Positions 1 to 7,604 of a stretch of 64,000 nt of DNA are shown here, one piece after another. The stretch comes from Flavimobilis sp052324925 (GTDB taxonomy: Bacteria; Actinomycetota; Actinomycetes; Actinomycetales; Cellulomonadaceae). The notes beneath the pieces are model-generated. The model saw nothing but the letters and a program-made list of their open reading frames with translations. It had not been told where the DNA came from and ran no database searches. Within the stretch, counting starts at the first letter, position 1. Each line of letters begins with the position of its first letter. Position numbers and translations under genes: made by a program. The DNA lies in assembly GCA_052324925.1 (NCBI GenBank), contig JBQPRE010000001.1; one strand, written 5' to 3'.

Positions 1-779
1 TGAGCGCGTCCAACCAGGTGAAGGCATACGACTTCTGCTTCGTCGCGGGCCGCGCGGCCGTCGATCGCCTGCTCGCCCACGTGCCGCGGTACGACGCCGA
101 GGCGCGCTGCGTCCTCACGGGTCAGCCGCAGCTCGACTCGAGCGGCCTGCTCGCACTGGCCGAGCGCACGACGACGCAGCGCACGACGGTTCTGTACGCG
201 CCGACGTGGGAGGGCGCTCAGCCGTCCGTCGCGTACTCCTCCGTGCTCACTCACGGTGCCCGCCTCGTGCGCTCGCTCCTCGCCGACGGCCGCTACGAGG
301 TCGTCTACCGGCCCCATCCCCTCACGGGCGTGACGTCGGGGGAGTACGGCGCGGGCGATGCGGAGATTCGTGCCCTGCTCGCTCAGGCGGGCGGCGCCCA
401 CCGTGTCGACACCTCGCCCGACCTTGCCGCGGCCTTCGCACGCGCGGACGTGCTCGTGTGCGACGTCTCGGGTGTCGCCCTCAACTGGTTGCCGACCGGT
501 CGGCCGTTCCTCGTGGCCCGGCCGGGCCCGGGGGCCATCGTGCCTGAACCGGCGCCGATCCTTGCCCCCGAGCGCATGCTCGAGGCGTCCGAAGATGCGG
601 CGGAGGCCGTCGCACGCGCACTCGAGACGGCCGATCCGGCCGCCGCTCGCGCGCTCGTCGAGCATTACCTCTCCGACACGACGCCAGGCCGCGCAACCGC
701 GCGGTTCGTCGCCGCAGCACACGCTCTCGTGGAGGGCACCGACCCGCAGCGCGCGGCCACGGCCGCGGGGGCCGGATAG
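1..779 (+). CDS. CDP-glycerol/CDP-ribitol phosphotransferase family protein, 3' part
   Basis: C-terminal part of a Glyphos_transf (TagB/TagF-type) enzyme that transfers polyol phosphate from a CDP-alditol to a wall polymer. The reading frame is open to base 3, so the gene starts before the window; the first in-frame GTG at 18 lies inside the conserved region and is not a real start. Visible motifs match the three complete paralogues downstream: KAYDFCFVAGRAAVDR, then YAPTWEG, YRPHP and CDVSG. The usual DVSSV is changed to DVSGV here. It ends 72 bp before the exporter permease and probably belongs to the same transcription unit. The acceptor and the polyol (glycerol or ribitol) cannot be told from sequence. 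Confidence 0.85.
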   Translation, partial: SASNQVKAYDFCFVAGRAAVDRLLAHVPRYDAEARCVLTGQPQLDSSGLLALAERTTTQRTTVLYAPTWEGAQPSVAYSSVLTHGARLVRSLLADGRYEVVYRPHPLTGVTSGEYGAGDAEIRALLAQAGGAHRVDTSPDLAAAFARADVLVCDVSGVALNWLPTGRPFLVARPGPGAIVPEPAPILAPERMLEASEDAAEAVARALETADPAAARALVEHYLSDTTPGRATARFVAAAHALVEGTDPQRAATAAGAG

Positions 780-804
780 GCCGGAAGCCGAGGAGGCTGA
801 CACA

Positions 805-855
805 ATGCAACGTCGGAGCACCGGACGGACGGAACCTGTAGGGATGAACGCGTGA
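805..855 (+). CDS. 16-codon leader mini-cistron coupled to the exporter permease
   Basis: A short frame, MQRRSTGRTEPVGMNA, starts with ATG eight bases after a full AGGAGG Shine-Dalgarno (791-796). Its TGA stop (853-855) overlaps the GTG start of the next gene (852-854) in a GTGA junction. The permease has no good Shine-Dalgarno of its own at normal spacing. The arrangement suggests that translation of the mini-cistron loads ribosomes on the permease start. No homology is claimed, and the peptide itself may have no function. Confidence 0.5.
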   Translation: MQRRSTGRTEPVGMNA

Positions 856-1763
856 CGACTGACGCGACGAACGGCGCGACGGAGGGCATGACACCCGCCG
901 AGATCGCGCAACGGTACGGACTCCAGCAGATGGGCGTCCGGCCAGGTCTGCGCGAGTACTTGCGCGCCGTGTGGGAACGTCGTGACTTCACGCTCGTCCT
1001 CGCGCAGTCGAAGGCCGAGGCCGAGAACCAGAACACCTACCTCGGGCGGGTGTGGGACATCCTCAACCCCACGCTCAACGCCGCGGTCTACGTGCTGATC
1101 TTCGGTCTGCTCCTCAAGACGCGCGACGGCATGAGCAACGTCGTGGGGTTCATCGTCGTCGGGACGTTCATGTACAAGTTCTTCTCCGACTCCGTGACGG
1201 GCTCCGCGAAGGCGATCCCGCGCAACCTCAACTTGGTGAGATCGCTGCACTTCCCGCGCGCGGTCCTTCCGATCTCGTCGGTCCTGGCGGAGCTGACGAT
1301 GCTCGCGCCGGCGCTCGGCGTCATGGCGTTGTTCGTCATCGTGTCGGACAGGTGGATGTTCGGCATCAACTCGCAGCCGACCTGGGCCTGGTTCCTTCTG
1401 CTGCCCGCGGTCCTCATGCTCTTCATGTTCAGCACGGGAGCGGGGTTCGTGCTGGCGCGCCTCGGTGCGCGGTGGCCTGACATCCTCAACTTCCTGCCGT
1501 TCGTCCTGCGCATCGGCATGTACGCCTCCGGCGTCATCTTCAGCATCGACCACTACATCCGGGGCAATGAGGCCCTCGGGGCGATCATGAACTACCAGCC
1601 GGTTGCGGTGTACCTCAACCTGGCGCGGCAAGCGGTCCTCGATGAGCCCTCGGCGCCGCTTGCGCTCGACATGTGGCTCGTCGGGCTGGCCTGGGCGATC
1701 ATCATGCTCGTGGTGGGCTTCATCGTGTTCTGGCGGGACGAGGCGAGGTACGGACGTGACTGA
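852..1763 (+). CDS. tagG: ABC-2 type permease for teichoic acid or polysaccharide export (TagG/Wzm-like)
   Basis: 303-residue integral membrane protein of the ABC2_membrane family. A roughly 40-residue cytoplasmic N-terminus with the family-typical sequence QSKAEAENQNTYLGRVW precedes about six hydrophobic segments from about residue 70 to the C-terminus. It should form the channel that moves undecaprenyl-linked wall polymer across the membrane, powered by the ATPase encoded immediately downstream, whose GTG start overlaps this gene by 8 bp. The start is a GTG overlapping the stop of a leader mini-cistron. The surrounding phosphotransferases and the CDP-ribitol synthase-like gene support a teichoic-acid-like substrate over an O-antigen-like one. 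Confidence 0.87.
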   Translation: MTTDATNGATEGMTPAEIAQRYGLQQMGVRPGLREYLRAVWERRDFTLVLAQSKAEAENQNTYLGRVWDILNPTLNAAVYVLIFGLLLKTRDGMSNVVGFIVVGTFMYKFFSDSVTGSAKAIPRNLNLVRSLHFPRAVLPISSVLAELTMLAPALGVMALFVIVSDRWMFGINSQPTWAWFLLLPAVLMLFMFSTGAGFVLARLGARWPDILNFLPFVLRIGMYASGVIFSIDHYIRGNEALGAIMNYQPVAVYLNLARQAVLDEPSAPLALDMWLVGLAWAIIMLVVGFIVFWRDEARYGRD

Positions 1764-2604
1764 CGAGTTCGATGTCGAGGTCGACGCCGATGACCTCACC
1801 CCGTATGCGGACGAGGAGACCGTGCTCGGCAACCCGTCGGTCGTCGTCGATGACCTTCACGTGACCTACCGGGTGCTCGGCTCGCGTGGTAAGCCTGCGC
1901 CCGACGCCGAGCAGCGAGGCCTCCGCAGGCTTGTCAACCGCACCCTGCGCACCACTGGCGGAGTCACTGAGATCCACGCGGTGCGTGGCATCTCGTTCGT
2001 CGCGCACCACGGTGAGTCAGTCGGCATCCTCGGGACGAACGGCTCGGGCAAGTCGACGACGCTCCAGGCGCTCGCCGGGCTCATTCAGCCCTCACAGGGC
2101 TCGGTGTACGTCTCCGGCATCCCGTCGCTGCTCGGGGTGAGCGCGGTGCTCGTGCGTAAGCTCACGGGCGCGCGCAACATCATGATCGGTGGGCTTGCGC
2201 TCGGTCTCACCAAGGAGGAGGTCGAGGCGCGGTTCGACGAGATCGTCGAGTTCGCTGACATCGGCGACTTCGTCCACCTGCCGATGACGACCTACTCGGC
2301 AGGCATGGCTGCACGCCTGCGGTTCGCGATCTCGACCGCCGCCGTCCCCGACGTCCTCATGATCGACGAGGCCCTCGCGACGGGCGACGCCGCATTCCGC
2401 GAGCGGAGTCGCGAACGAGTCGACGAGATCCGCCGTCAGGCGGGGACAGTTTTCGTCGTGTCGCACTCGCTCGCCTCGATCAAGTCGATGTGCTCGCGTG
2501 CCATCTGGATCGACAAGGGCCTGCTGCGCATGGACGGTCCCGCCGACGAGGTCGCGGCCGCCTACCACGAGCACACCCGCTCACGCTCGGGTGCGAGCAG
2601 ATGA
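1756..2604 (+). CDS. tagH: ABC transporter ATP-binding protein for teichoic acid export (TagH/Wzt-like)
   Basis: 282-residue nucleotide-binding subunit of the wall-polymer exporter. Walker A GTNGSGKST is at residues 93-101, the signature YSAGMAARL near 180 (with A-G-M in place of the usual S-G-G-Q, as in Wzt/TagH proteins), Walker B VLMIDEA at 200-206 and the switch histidine near 237. It lacks the long C-terminal carbohydrate-binding domain of some Wzt proteins. The GTG start at 1756 overlaps the permease by 8 bp. A longer frame upstream to 1603 exists but only reads through the permease gene. Its stop overlaps the ATG of the next gene (ATGA), so the three genes look translationally coupled. 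Confidence 0.9.
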   Translation: MTDEFDVEVDADDLTPYADEETVLGNPSVVVDDLHVTYRVLGSRGKPAPDAEQRGLRRLVNRTLRTTGGVTEIHAVRGISFVAHHGESVGILGTNGSGKSTTLQALAGLIQPSQGSVYVSGIPSLLGVSAVLVRKLTGARNIMIGGLALGLTKEEVEARFDEIVEFADIGDFVHLPMTTYSAGMAARLRFAISTAAVPDVLMIDEALATGDAAFRERSRERVDEIRRQAGTVFVVSHSLASIKSMCSRAIWIDKGLLRMDGPADEVAAAYHEHTRSRSGASR

Positions 2605-4313
2605 CCCGGGCGGCACTCCTGCGCGTCGGGGCGGTTCTCGCGGCGAACATCGCGGTCATCGTCAACGTGGCGGCCGCGCTCGCCGCCCTCCTCGTCGTCG
2701 CGGACGTCGAGGCTGGCATGTGGCTCATGGCCGCGACCATCGCAGCCGTCGTCGGGTTCATGCGCCCCGTCTCCGGTGCCATGCGCGCGTTCGGGGGCAC
2801 GGGGATCCTTCGGCCACCCGGTCGTCTGGGCCTGGGCACCTTCGCCGTCTCCCGCTCGCTCGCGGCGGTGCTCGTCGCGCTCGTCACCGACACCGTCGCG
2901 GGCCGCGTCCTCGCGGGCGCGCTCCTGGCCCACGTACTTGCCGAGCCGGTCCTCGGGCGCCTCGCGGGCACCTGGCAGCCTGTCGCGCTCAACGCTCCGT
3001 GGGTGCGCGAGCAGCGCCCGCCGCGCCTCGTCCACGTCGTCGCCCCGGCCGCAGGTGTCGTGCTGTTCGTCGCCCTCGTGCTCGTCGCGCTGGGCGTGAG
3101 CCTGCTGCCCGTGCTCGTCCTCTCGGGTGTCTCGCTCGCTATGGGCCTCCTCGCGGGTGTCGACGGGCTCGTTCGCCGGCGGGCGGGGCTCCGTGCCGAG
3201 GCAGCGCTCCACGCGGGACTCCGCGCATACGCGCCGCGCTTCGTCCTCTACTGGGAGGCAGGTCTCGAGACCGCGTACCAGATCAGCATGTGGCTGCCGT
3301 ACCTCGAGCAGCTGGGCGAGCGGTTCGTCGTCGTGCTGCGCCACCCGCGCAACATCGCGACCGTCGCCGAGCTCACCGACCATCCGGTCGTCGTCGTGCG
3401 GTCGATGGACGCGCTCGACCAGGTGCTCGTGCCGAGCCTCACGACCGCGTTCTACGTCAACAACTCGATCCGCAACTGTCACTTCGTACGGTTCACCGAG
3501 CTCACGCACGTGCAGCTCAACCACGGCGACTCCGACAAGGCGCCGAGCTTCAACCCGGTCATGCGGATGTACGACCTCAACTTCGTCGCGGGTCAAGCTG
3601 CCGTCGATCGATATGCCGCCAACGGTGTGACGACGCGCGCGGACTACTTCCGCATCGTCGGACGGCCGCAGGTCTCCGACGTCGCACCGGCATCGGCGCG
3701 GCCCGCCGGAGCGCCGCTCACGGTCCTCTACGCGCCGACGTGGGCCGGTTTCATGGCCGACTCCAACTACTCCTCGCTCCTGCAGGGCCCCGCGATCATC
3801 CGCGAGCTCGTTCGGCGCGAGGTCACGGTCGTCTTCCGGCCGCACCCGCACGCATGGCGCTCCCGCCTCCTTGCCGCGGCGTGCACCGAGATCGAGCAGA
3901 TCCTCTCCGAGGACACCGCTGCGACGGGCCGCGCGCACCTCTATGGGGCAACGGCAGCAACCGAGATGTCGGTCGTCGACTGCTTCAACGCGGCCGACGC
4001 GATGATCTCCGACGTCTCGAGCGTCGTACCGGACTTCCTCTTCTCCGGCAAGCCGTTCGCGCTCGTCGCGGTGGGCCTGACCGCAGGGGAGTTCCTCGTC
4101 GCCAACCCCGTTGCGCGTGGTGCCTACGTCGTCGAAGAGAACCTCGCCACGCTCACGTCGGTGCTCGACGACCTGCTCGTCGCTGATCCGCTGCGCGCAG
4201 AGCGGCTACGGATGCGCGAGTACTACCTCGGTGACGTGACGCGCCCGGACTACGTGGGTGCGTTCGCGGAGACGGCCCGCGAGGTCATCGGTCGCGAGCG
4301 ACCAGTCCTCTGA
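2601..4313 (+). CDS. Membrane-anchored CDP-alditol phosphotransferase (TagF/TarL-like)
   Basis: 570-residue enzyme with an unusual layout. Residues 1 to about 190 are largely hydrophobic and probably hold six or so membrane helices. Residues about 210-565 form the CDP-glycerol glycerophosphotransferase domain, with HGDSDK at 308-313, YAPTW at 377-381, RPHP at 413-416 and DVSSV at 471-475. By family, the His residues of the HG and RPHP motifs serve catalysis and CDP-alditol binding. The ATG start overlaps the ATPase stop by 4 bp, so polymerase and exporter should be co-translated. It converges on the next paralogue, with only 24 bp between their stop codons. Whether it polymerises glycerol- or ribitol-phosphate is open; the CDP-ribitol synthase-like neighbour favours ribitol. 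Confidence 0.88.
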   Translation: MTRAALLRVGAVLAANIAVIVNVAAALAALLVVADVEAGMWLMAATIAAVVGFMRPVSGAMRAFGGTGILRPPGRLGLGTFAVSRSLAAVLVALVTDTVAGRVLAGALLAHVLAEPVLGRLAGTWQPVALNAPWVREQRPPRLVHVVAPAAGVVLFVALVLVALGVSLLPVLVLSGVSLAMGLLAGVDGLVRRRAGLRAEAALHAGLRAYAPRFVLYWEAGLETAYQISMWLPYLEQLGERFVVVLRHPRNIATVAELTDHPVVVVRSMDALDQVLVPSLTTAFYVNNSIRNCHFVRFTELTHVQLNHGDSDKAPSFNPVMRMYDLNFVAGQAAVDRYAANGVTTRADYFRIVGRPQVSDVAPASARPAGAPLTVLYAPTWAGFMADSNYSSLLQGPAIIRELVRREVTVVFRPHPHAWRSRLLAAACTEIEQILSEDTAATGRAHLYGATAATEMSVVDCFNAADAMISDVSSVVPDFLFSGKPFALVAVGLTAGEFLVANPVARGAYVVEENLATLTSVLDDLLVADPLRAERLRMREYYLGDVTRPDYVGAFAETAREVIGRERPVL

Positions 4314-4337
4314 CGCGCTGCGGGCCCCGCTGACGAG

Positions 4338-6104
4338 TCAGGACTCGGCGAGTCCCAGCTCGTCGCGCAGGACCGACACGAAGCGATCGGCGTACTCCTC
4401 GCGCGGCATGGCACCCAGGTAGTACTGACGCAGGGCCCCGCGCCGGTCGCGCGTCGGGTCGGCGCCCAGGGCGTCGTCCAGGGCTGCCGCGAGGCGGGCG
4501 CGGACTCGGTCCGGGTCGTTGACCGCCGCGACGTACCCGCCGGCAGCGAGCGGGACCTCGGTGCGGAAGCGCTCGAGGTCGTCGTGGGTTGCGAGGAGCA
4601 CGTAGGGCTTCTCCGAGTGGAGGAAGTCGCCGAGCACGCTCGAGACGTCCGAGGCCATGACGTCGGCCATGTTGAAGCACTCGACGACCGAGACGTCCTC
4701 GGCGCGCGCGCCGTGGACGTGGTCGAGCCCGGTCCTCGCGGAGTCGGCGACGAGCAGCTCGACGATCTCGTCGCAGCACCGCGCGAGGCGGGCATCGTTG
4801 CGCGCGAAGGGGTGGGGGCGGAAGACGACGCGCAGCCCGCGCGAGACGAGCTCGTGCACGATCTCGGTCCCGACGCGCAATGAGGAGTAGTCGGAGTCCG
4901 TGTAGAACCCGCGCCACGTCGGTGCGTAGAGCACGGTCGTCGGTGTGCGGGGGCTCGTGGGAGCGGGGGCGACGTTCTCGACCTGAGGCCGGCCCACGAT
5001 CCTGAAGTAGTTGGACTGGACGGCGACGCCGGCTGCCGCGAAGCGGTCGACCGCGGCCTGGCCCGCGACGTAGTTGCGGTCGTAGAGGCGGAAGGCGGGG
5101 TTGTGGCTCGGCACCTTGTCGGAGTCGCCGTGGTTGAGCTGCACGTGAGTGACGTCGGGGTACCGCACGAAGTGCTGGTTCTTCGTCGAGGTGTTGACGT
5201 AGAGCGCGACCCGCAGCGACGGCGTCGTCAGCTCGTCGAGCTGCTCGAGCGAAGGCCGCACGATGACCGGAACGGTCGCTGCGCCCCGGACGTCGTTGAT
5301 GTTGAGGGGGTCGCGCAGGACGATGACGTAGGGCACCCCGACGCGGTCGAGGTAGGGGAGCCACATCCGGACCTGGTAGCCCGTGCCGGGGATGGACTCC
5401 CAGTGCAGGATCATCGCGGGTGCGACCTCGTCCATGAGCGCGGGGACCCGCGCCTCGAACTGCAGGCGTGCGACGGTGCGGCGGAACGCGTCGAGGCCGA
5501 TGAGGGCGAGCATCGCGCTGGCCGCGACCGCGAGGAGGAGCGCGACGACGTCGCCCCCGGTGACGCGGGAGACGATCGTCGCGCTGCCCGCGACGAGCCA
5601 CGCGAGCCATCCGACGCTCGGGTCGAGGACCGGCCAGTTACGGATGGGGCCGTAGGAGTCCGGGACGCCGAGGGCGTACGGCACGGCTCGCCGCAGCAGG
5701 GTGCGCACGATGGGCTCGGCGAGCAGGCTCATGCCGAGCACCCCGAGCGTTGCCAGGCGTAACGCGTCGTCCCGCGCCGAGGGCGCCAGCGTGCCGAGGA
5801 CGATGAGTCGCGGGATGACGAAGGTGCCGACTGCGGTGCCCTCGCCCAGGACGAGCAGGCCGTCGCCGCCGCGCGGCACGCGCGCGATGAGCCGTCGCTG
5901 CAGGACGATCGCGAGCGCGAGCGGCACCAGCAGCGCGAGGCGGGCCTCGGCGGGCGCGGTGACGGCTGCGAGGACGGTCGCGAGCAGTGCGACCGCCGAC
6001 AGGAGCAGCGAGCGTGCCCCGAGCGTGTAGAACTGCCGGACGCGTGGGGCGAGGTGCGAGCCCCACGCGAGCGGCTCGTCGTCGACGGCGTCCGCGGAGT
6101 CCAC
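4338..6104 (-). CDS. Membrane-anchored CDP-alditol phosphotransferase, second complete paralogue
   Basis: 588 residues. The N-terminal 210 residues are rich in hydrophobic helices and are followed by a Glyphos_transf domain with NHGDSDK near 325-330, YAPTWRG, RPHPFARN and DVSSV. It is clearly related to the 2601-4313 protein in both halves, which suggests duplication, but lies on the other strand. The GTG start at 6104 is three bases after the stop of the cytidylyltransferase-dehydrogenase gene, so the activated sugar-alcohol synthase and this transferase form one operon. That linkage is the best clue that this paralogue uses CDP-ribitol. The N-terminal membrane domain could tether synthesis to the exporter. 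Confidence 0.88.
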   Translation of the reverse strand: MDSADAVDDEPLAWGSHLAPRVRQFYTLGARSLLLSAVALLATVLAAVTAPAEARLALLVPLALAIVLQRRLIARVPRGGDGLLVLGEGTAVGTFVIPRLIVLGTLAPSARDDALRLATLGVLGMSLLAEPIVRTLLRRAVPYALGVPDSYGPIRNWPVLDPSVGWLAWLVAGSATIVSRVTGGDVVALLLAVAASAMLALIGLDAFRRTVARLQFEARVPALMDEVAPAMILHWESIPGTGYQVRMWLPYLDRVGVPYVIVLRDPLNINDVRGAATVPVIVRPSLEQLDELTTPSLRVALYVNTSTKNQHFVRYPDVTHVQLNHGDSDKVPSHNPAFRLYDRNYVAGQAAVDRFAAAGVAVQSNYFRIVGRPQVENVAPAPTSPRTPTTVLYAPTWRGFYTDSDYSSLRVGTEIVHELVSRGLRVVFRPHPFARNDARLARCCDEIVELLVADSARTGLDHVHGARAEDVSVVECFNMADVMASDVSSVLGDFLHSEKPYVLLATHDDLERFRTEVPLAAGGYVAAVNDPDRVRARLAAALDDALGADPTRDRRGALRQYYLGAMPREEYADRFVSVLRDELGLAES

Positions 6105-6107
6105 GGG

Positions 6108-7550
6108 TCAGGCGGTGGTGTTCTCGGAGAGCTCAGCCTCGGTCTCGTCGAGCGCGCTCGCGATCGCCGATCCGCGGTCCTGAGCCTGCTCGCGGCGGAC
6201 GTCGATGACGAGGCCCGTCGCGTCTGAGACGAGGACGTCGAGCGAGGACTCGGCGACCGCCTCGGCAGAGAGCAGCGTTCCGGGTGCTTCGTCGCCGAAG
6301 GCCTGGGTGCGCATGGGGGTTGCGGTGCGCTCGGGGTTGACGACGTTGACCTTGACGCCTGCCCCTGCCCACTCCTCGGAGAGGGCCTGCGTGAGGTTGA
6401 CGACGGCGGCCTTGGTCGAGGAGTAGAGCGCGTAGTTCTCGCGCCCGCGCGTGTAGGACGAGGACGTGAAGTAGAGCAGGTGCCCGTGCGTCTCGGCGAG
6501 GTAGGGGTAGGCGGCCTTGGCGACGTGGATGGGGGCGAGGAAGTTCACCCCGACCGCCTCGGCGATCTGCTCCTCGGTCGTCTCGGCGAGGCGGCCGATG
6601 CGCAGGACGCCGGCCGTGAGGACGACCGCGTCGATCTTGCCGTGCTGGGCCTTGGTCTCGGCGAACGCTGAGGCGATCGACTCGTAGTTCTCGACGTGCA
6701 GGCCCGTGGTCGACCGCCCGTGGGCGACGACGGTCGCCCCCGCAGCCTCGGCGATGCGCGCGATCTCTGCGCCGATCCCGTAGGAGCCGCCGAGGATGAC
6801 GATGACGCGGCCCGCGAGCAGCGCGGTGCGCTCGGCCGTCGTCAGCTGGCTCGGGCCCTGCGAGGCAAGCTGGAAGAGCTTGTCGGCGATGAAGAGGTCG
6901 ACCGGGTGGGTCACCTTGATGTTGTGCTCGGCGCCCGCGACGGTCTTGATCGGGACCTCGGGCAGGTAGGTGAGGACGACGCCGCAGTCGTCGGTCGCGG
7001 CGAAGTTCGGGTCCAAGTGCGCCTTGGCGTACGCGGCGCGCAGCACCGAGAGCTTGAACGCCTGGGGTGTCTGACCACGGCGGAGACGACTGCGCGGGGG
7101 GATCGACGAGATGACGTCGTGCTCGTCGACCTCGACGATCGTGTCGGCTGACGGGATGACGACGTCGACGGCACCGAACGTGTCGAGGGCGTCGACGCAG
7201 TCCTTGATGACGCGCTCGTCGAGCAGCGGACGCACGGCGTCGTGGAGGACGACCTTGCACTCGTCGTCACCGAGCGCGTCGAGGACGCGCTGGGTGGTCT
7301 CGTTGCGCGTCGCACCGCCCTCGAGGATGCGCGTGAGCTTGCTGTAGTGGTTGCCGAGGAGCGTCGCGACGTGCTCCGACCAGCCGGGCGTGATCATGAC
7401 GATGAGCTCGTCGATCTCGGGGCTCGAGTCGAGTGCGCTGACCGTGTGCTCGAGGATCGTCTTGCCCGCGATCTTCACCATCTGCTTGGGCACCTTGAGC
7501 CCGAGACGCGTTCCGACCCCTCCGGCGAGGACGACTCCGATCGTGCGCAC
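6108..7550 (-). CDS. Bifunctional cytidylyltransferase / short-chain reductase (CDP-ribitol synthase type, Bcs1-like)
   Basis: 480-residue fusion. Residues 1-225 are an IspD/TarI-type nucleotidyltransferase with LAGGVGTRLG (8-17), the substrate-side lysine in KVPKQ and the HDAVRPLL block near 103. Residues about 245-465 are a short-chain dehydrogenase with the GGSYGIG cofactor loop (254-260), serines at 363-365 and the YxxxK pair Y376/K380. This domain order is that of Haemophilus Bcs1/Acs1, which reduces ribulose 5-phosphate and makes CDP-ribitol. A role in isoprenoid synthesis (IspD) is unlikely given the fused reductase and the wall-polymer neighbours. GTG start; AAGGAG lies eight bases upstream. 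It is followed three bases later by a phosphotransferase. Confidence 0.85.
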   Translation of the reverse strand: MRTIGVVLAGGVGTRLGLKVPKQMVKIAGKTILEHTVSALDSSPEIDELIVMITPGWSEHVATLLGNHYSKLTRILEGGATRNETTQRVLDALGDDECKVVLHDAVRPLLDERVIKDCVDALDTFGAVDVVIPSADTIVEVDEHDVISSIPPRSRLRRGQTPQAFKLSVLRAAYAKAHLDPNFAATDDCGVVLTYLPEVPIKTVAGAEHNIKVTHPVDLFIADKLFQLASQGPSQLTTAERTALLAGRVIVILGGSYGIGAEIARIAEAAGATVVAHGRSTTGLHVENYESIASAFAETKAQHGKIDAVVLTAGVLRIGRLAETTEEQIAEAVGVNFLAPIHVAKAAYPYLAETHGHLLYFTSSSYTRGRENYALYSSTKAAVVNLTQALSEEWAGAGVKVNVVNPERTATPMRTQAFGDEAPGTLLSAEAVAESSLDVLVSDATGLVIDVRREQAQDRGSAIASALDETEAELSENTTA

Positions 7551-7604
7551 AGGACGACTCCTTCGTTTCGCTTCCGGAACCCTTCAGGGCACCGACGTTC
7601 TATG

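Noticed and set aside
6108..7550. Isoprenoid gene ispD
   Set aside because: The fused reductase domain and the neighbouring wall-polymer genes fit a CDP-ribitol synthase better, and no ispF is adjacent.
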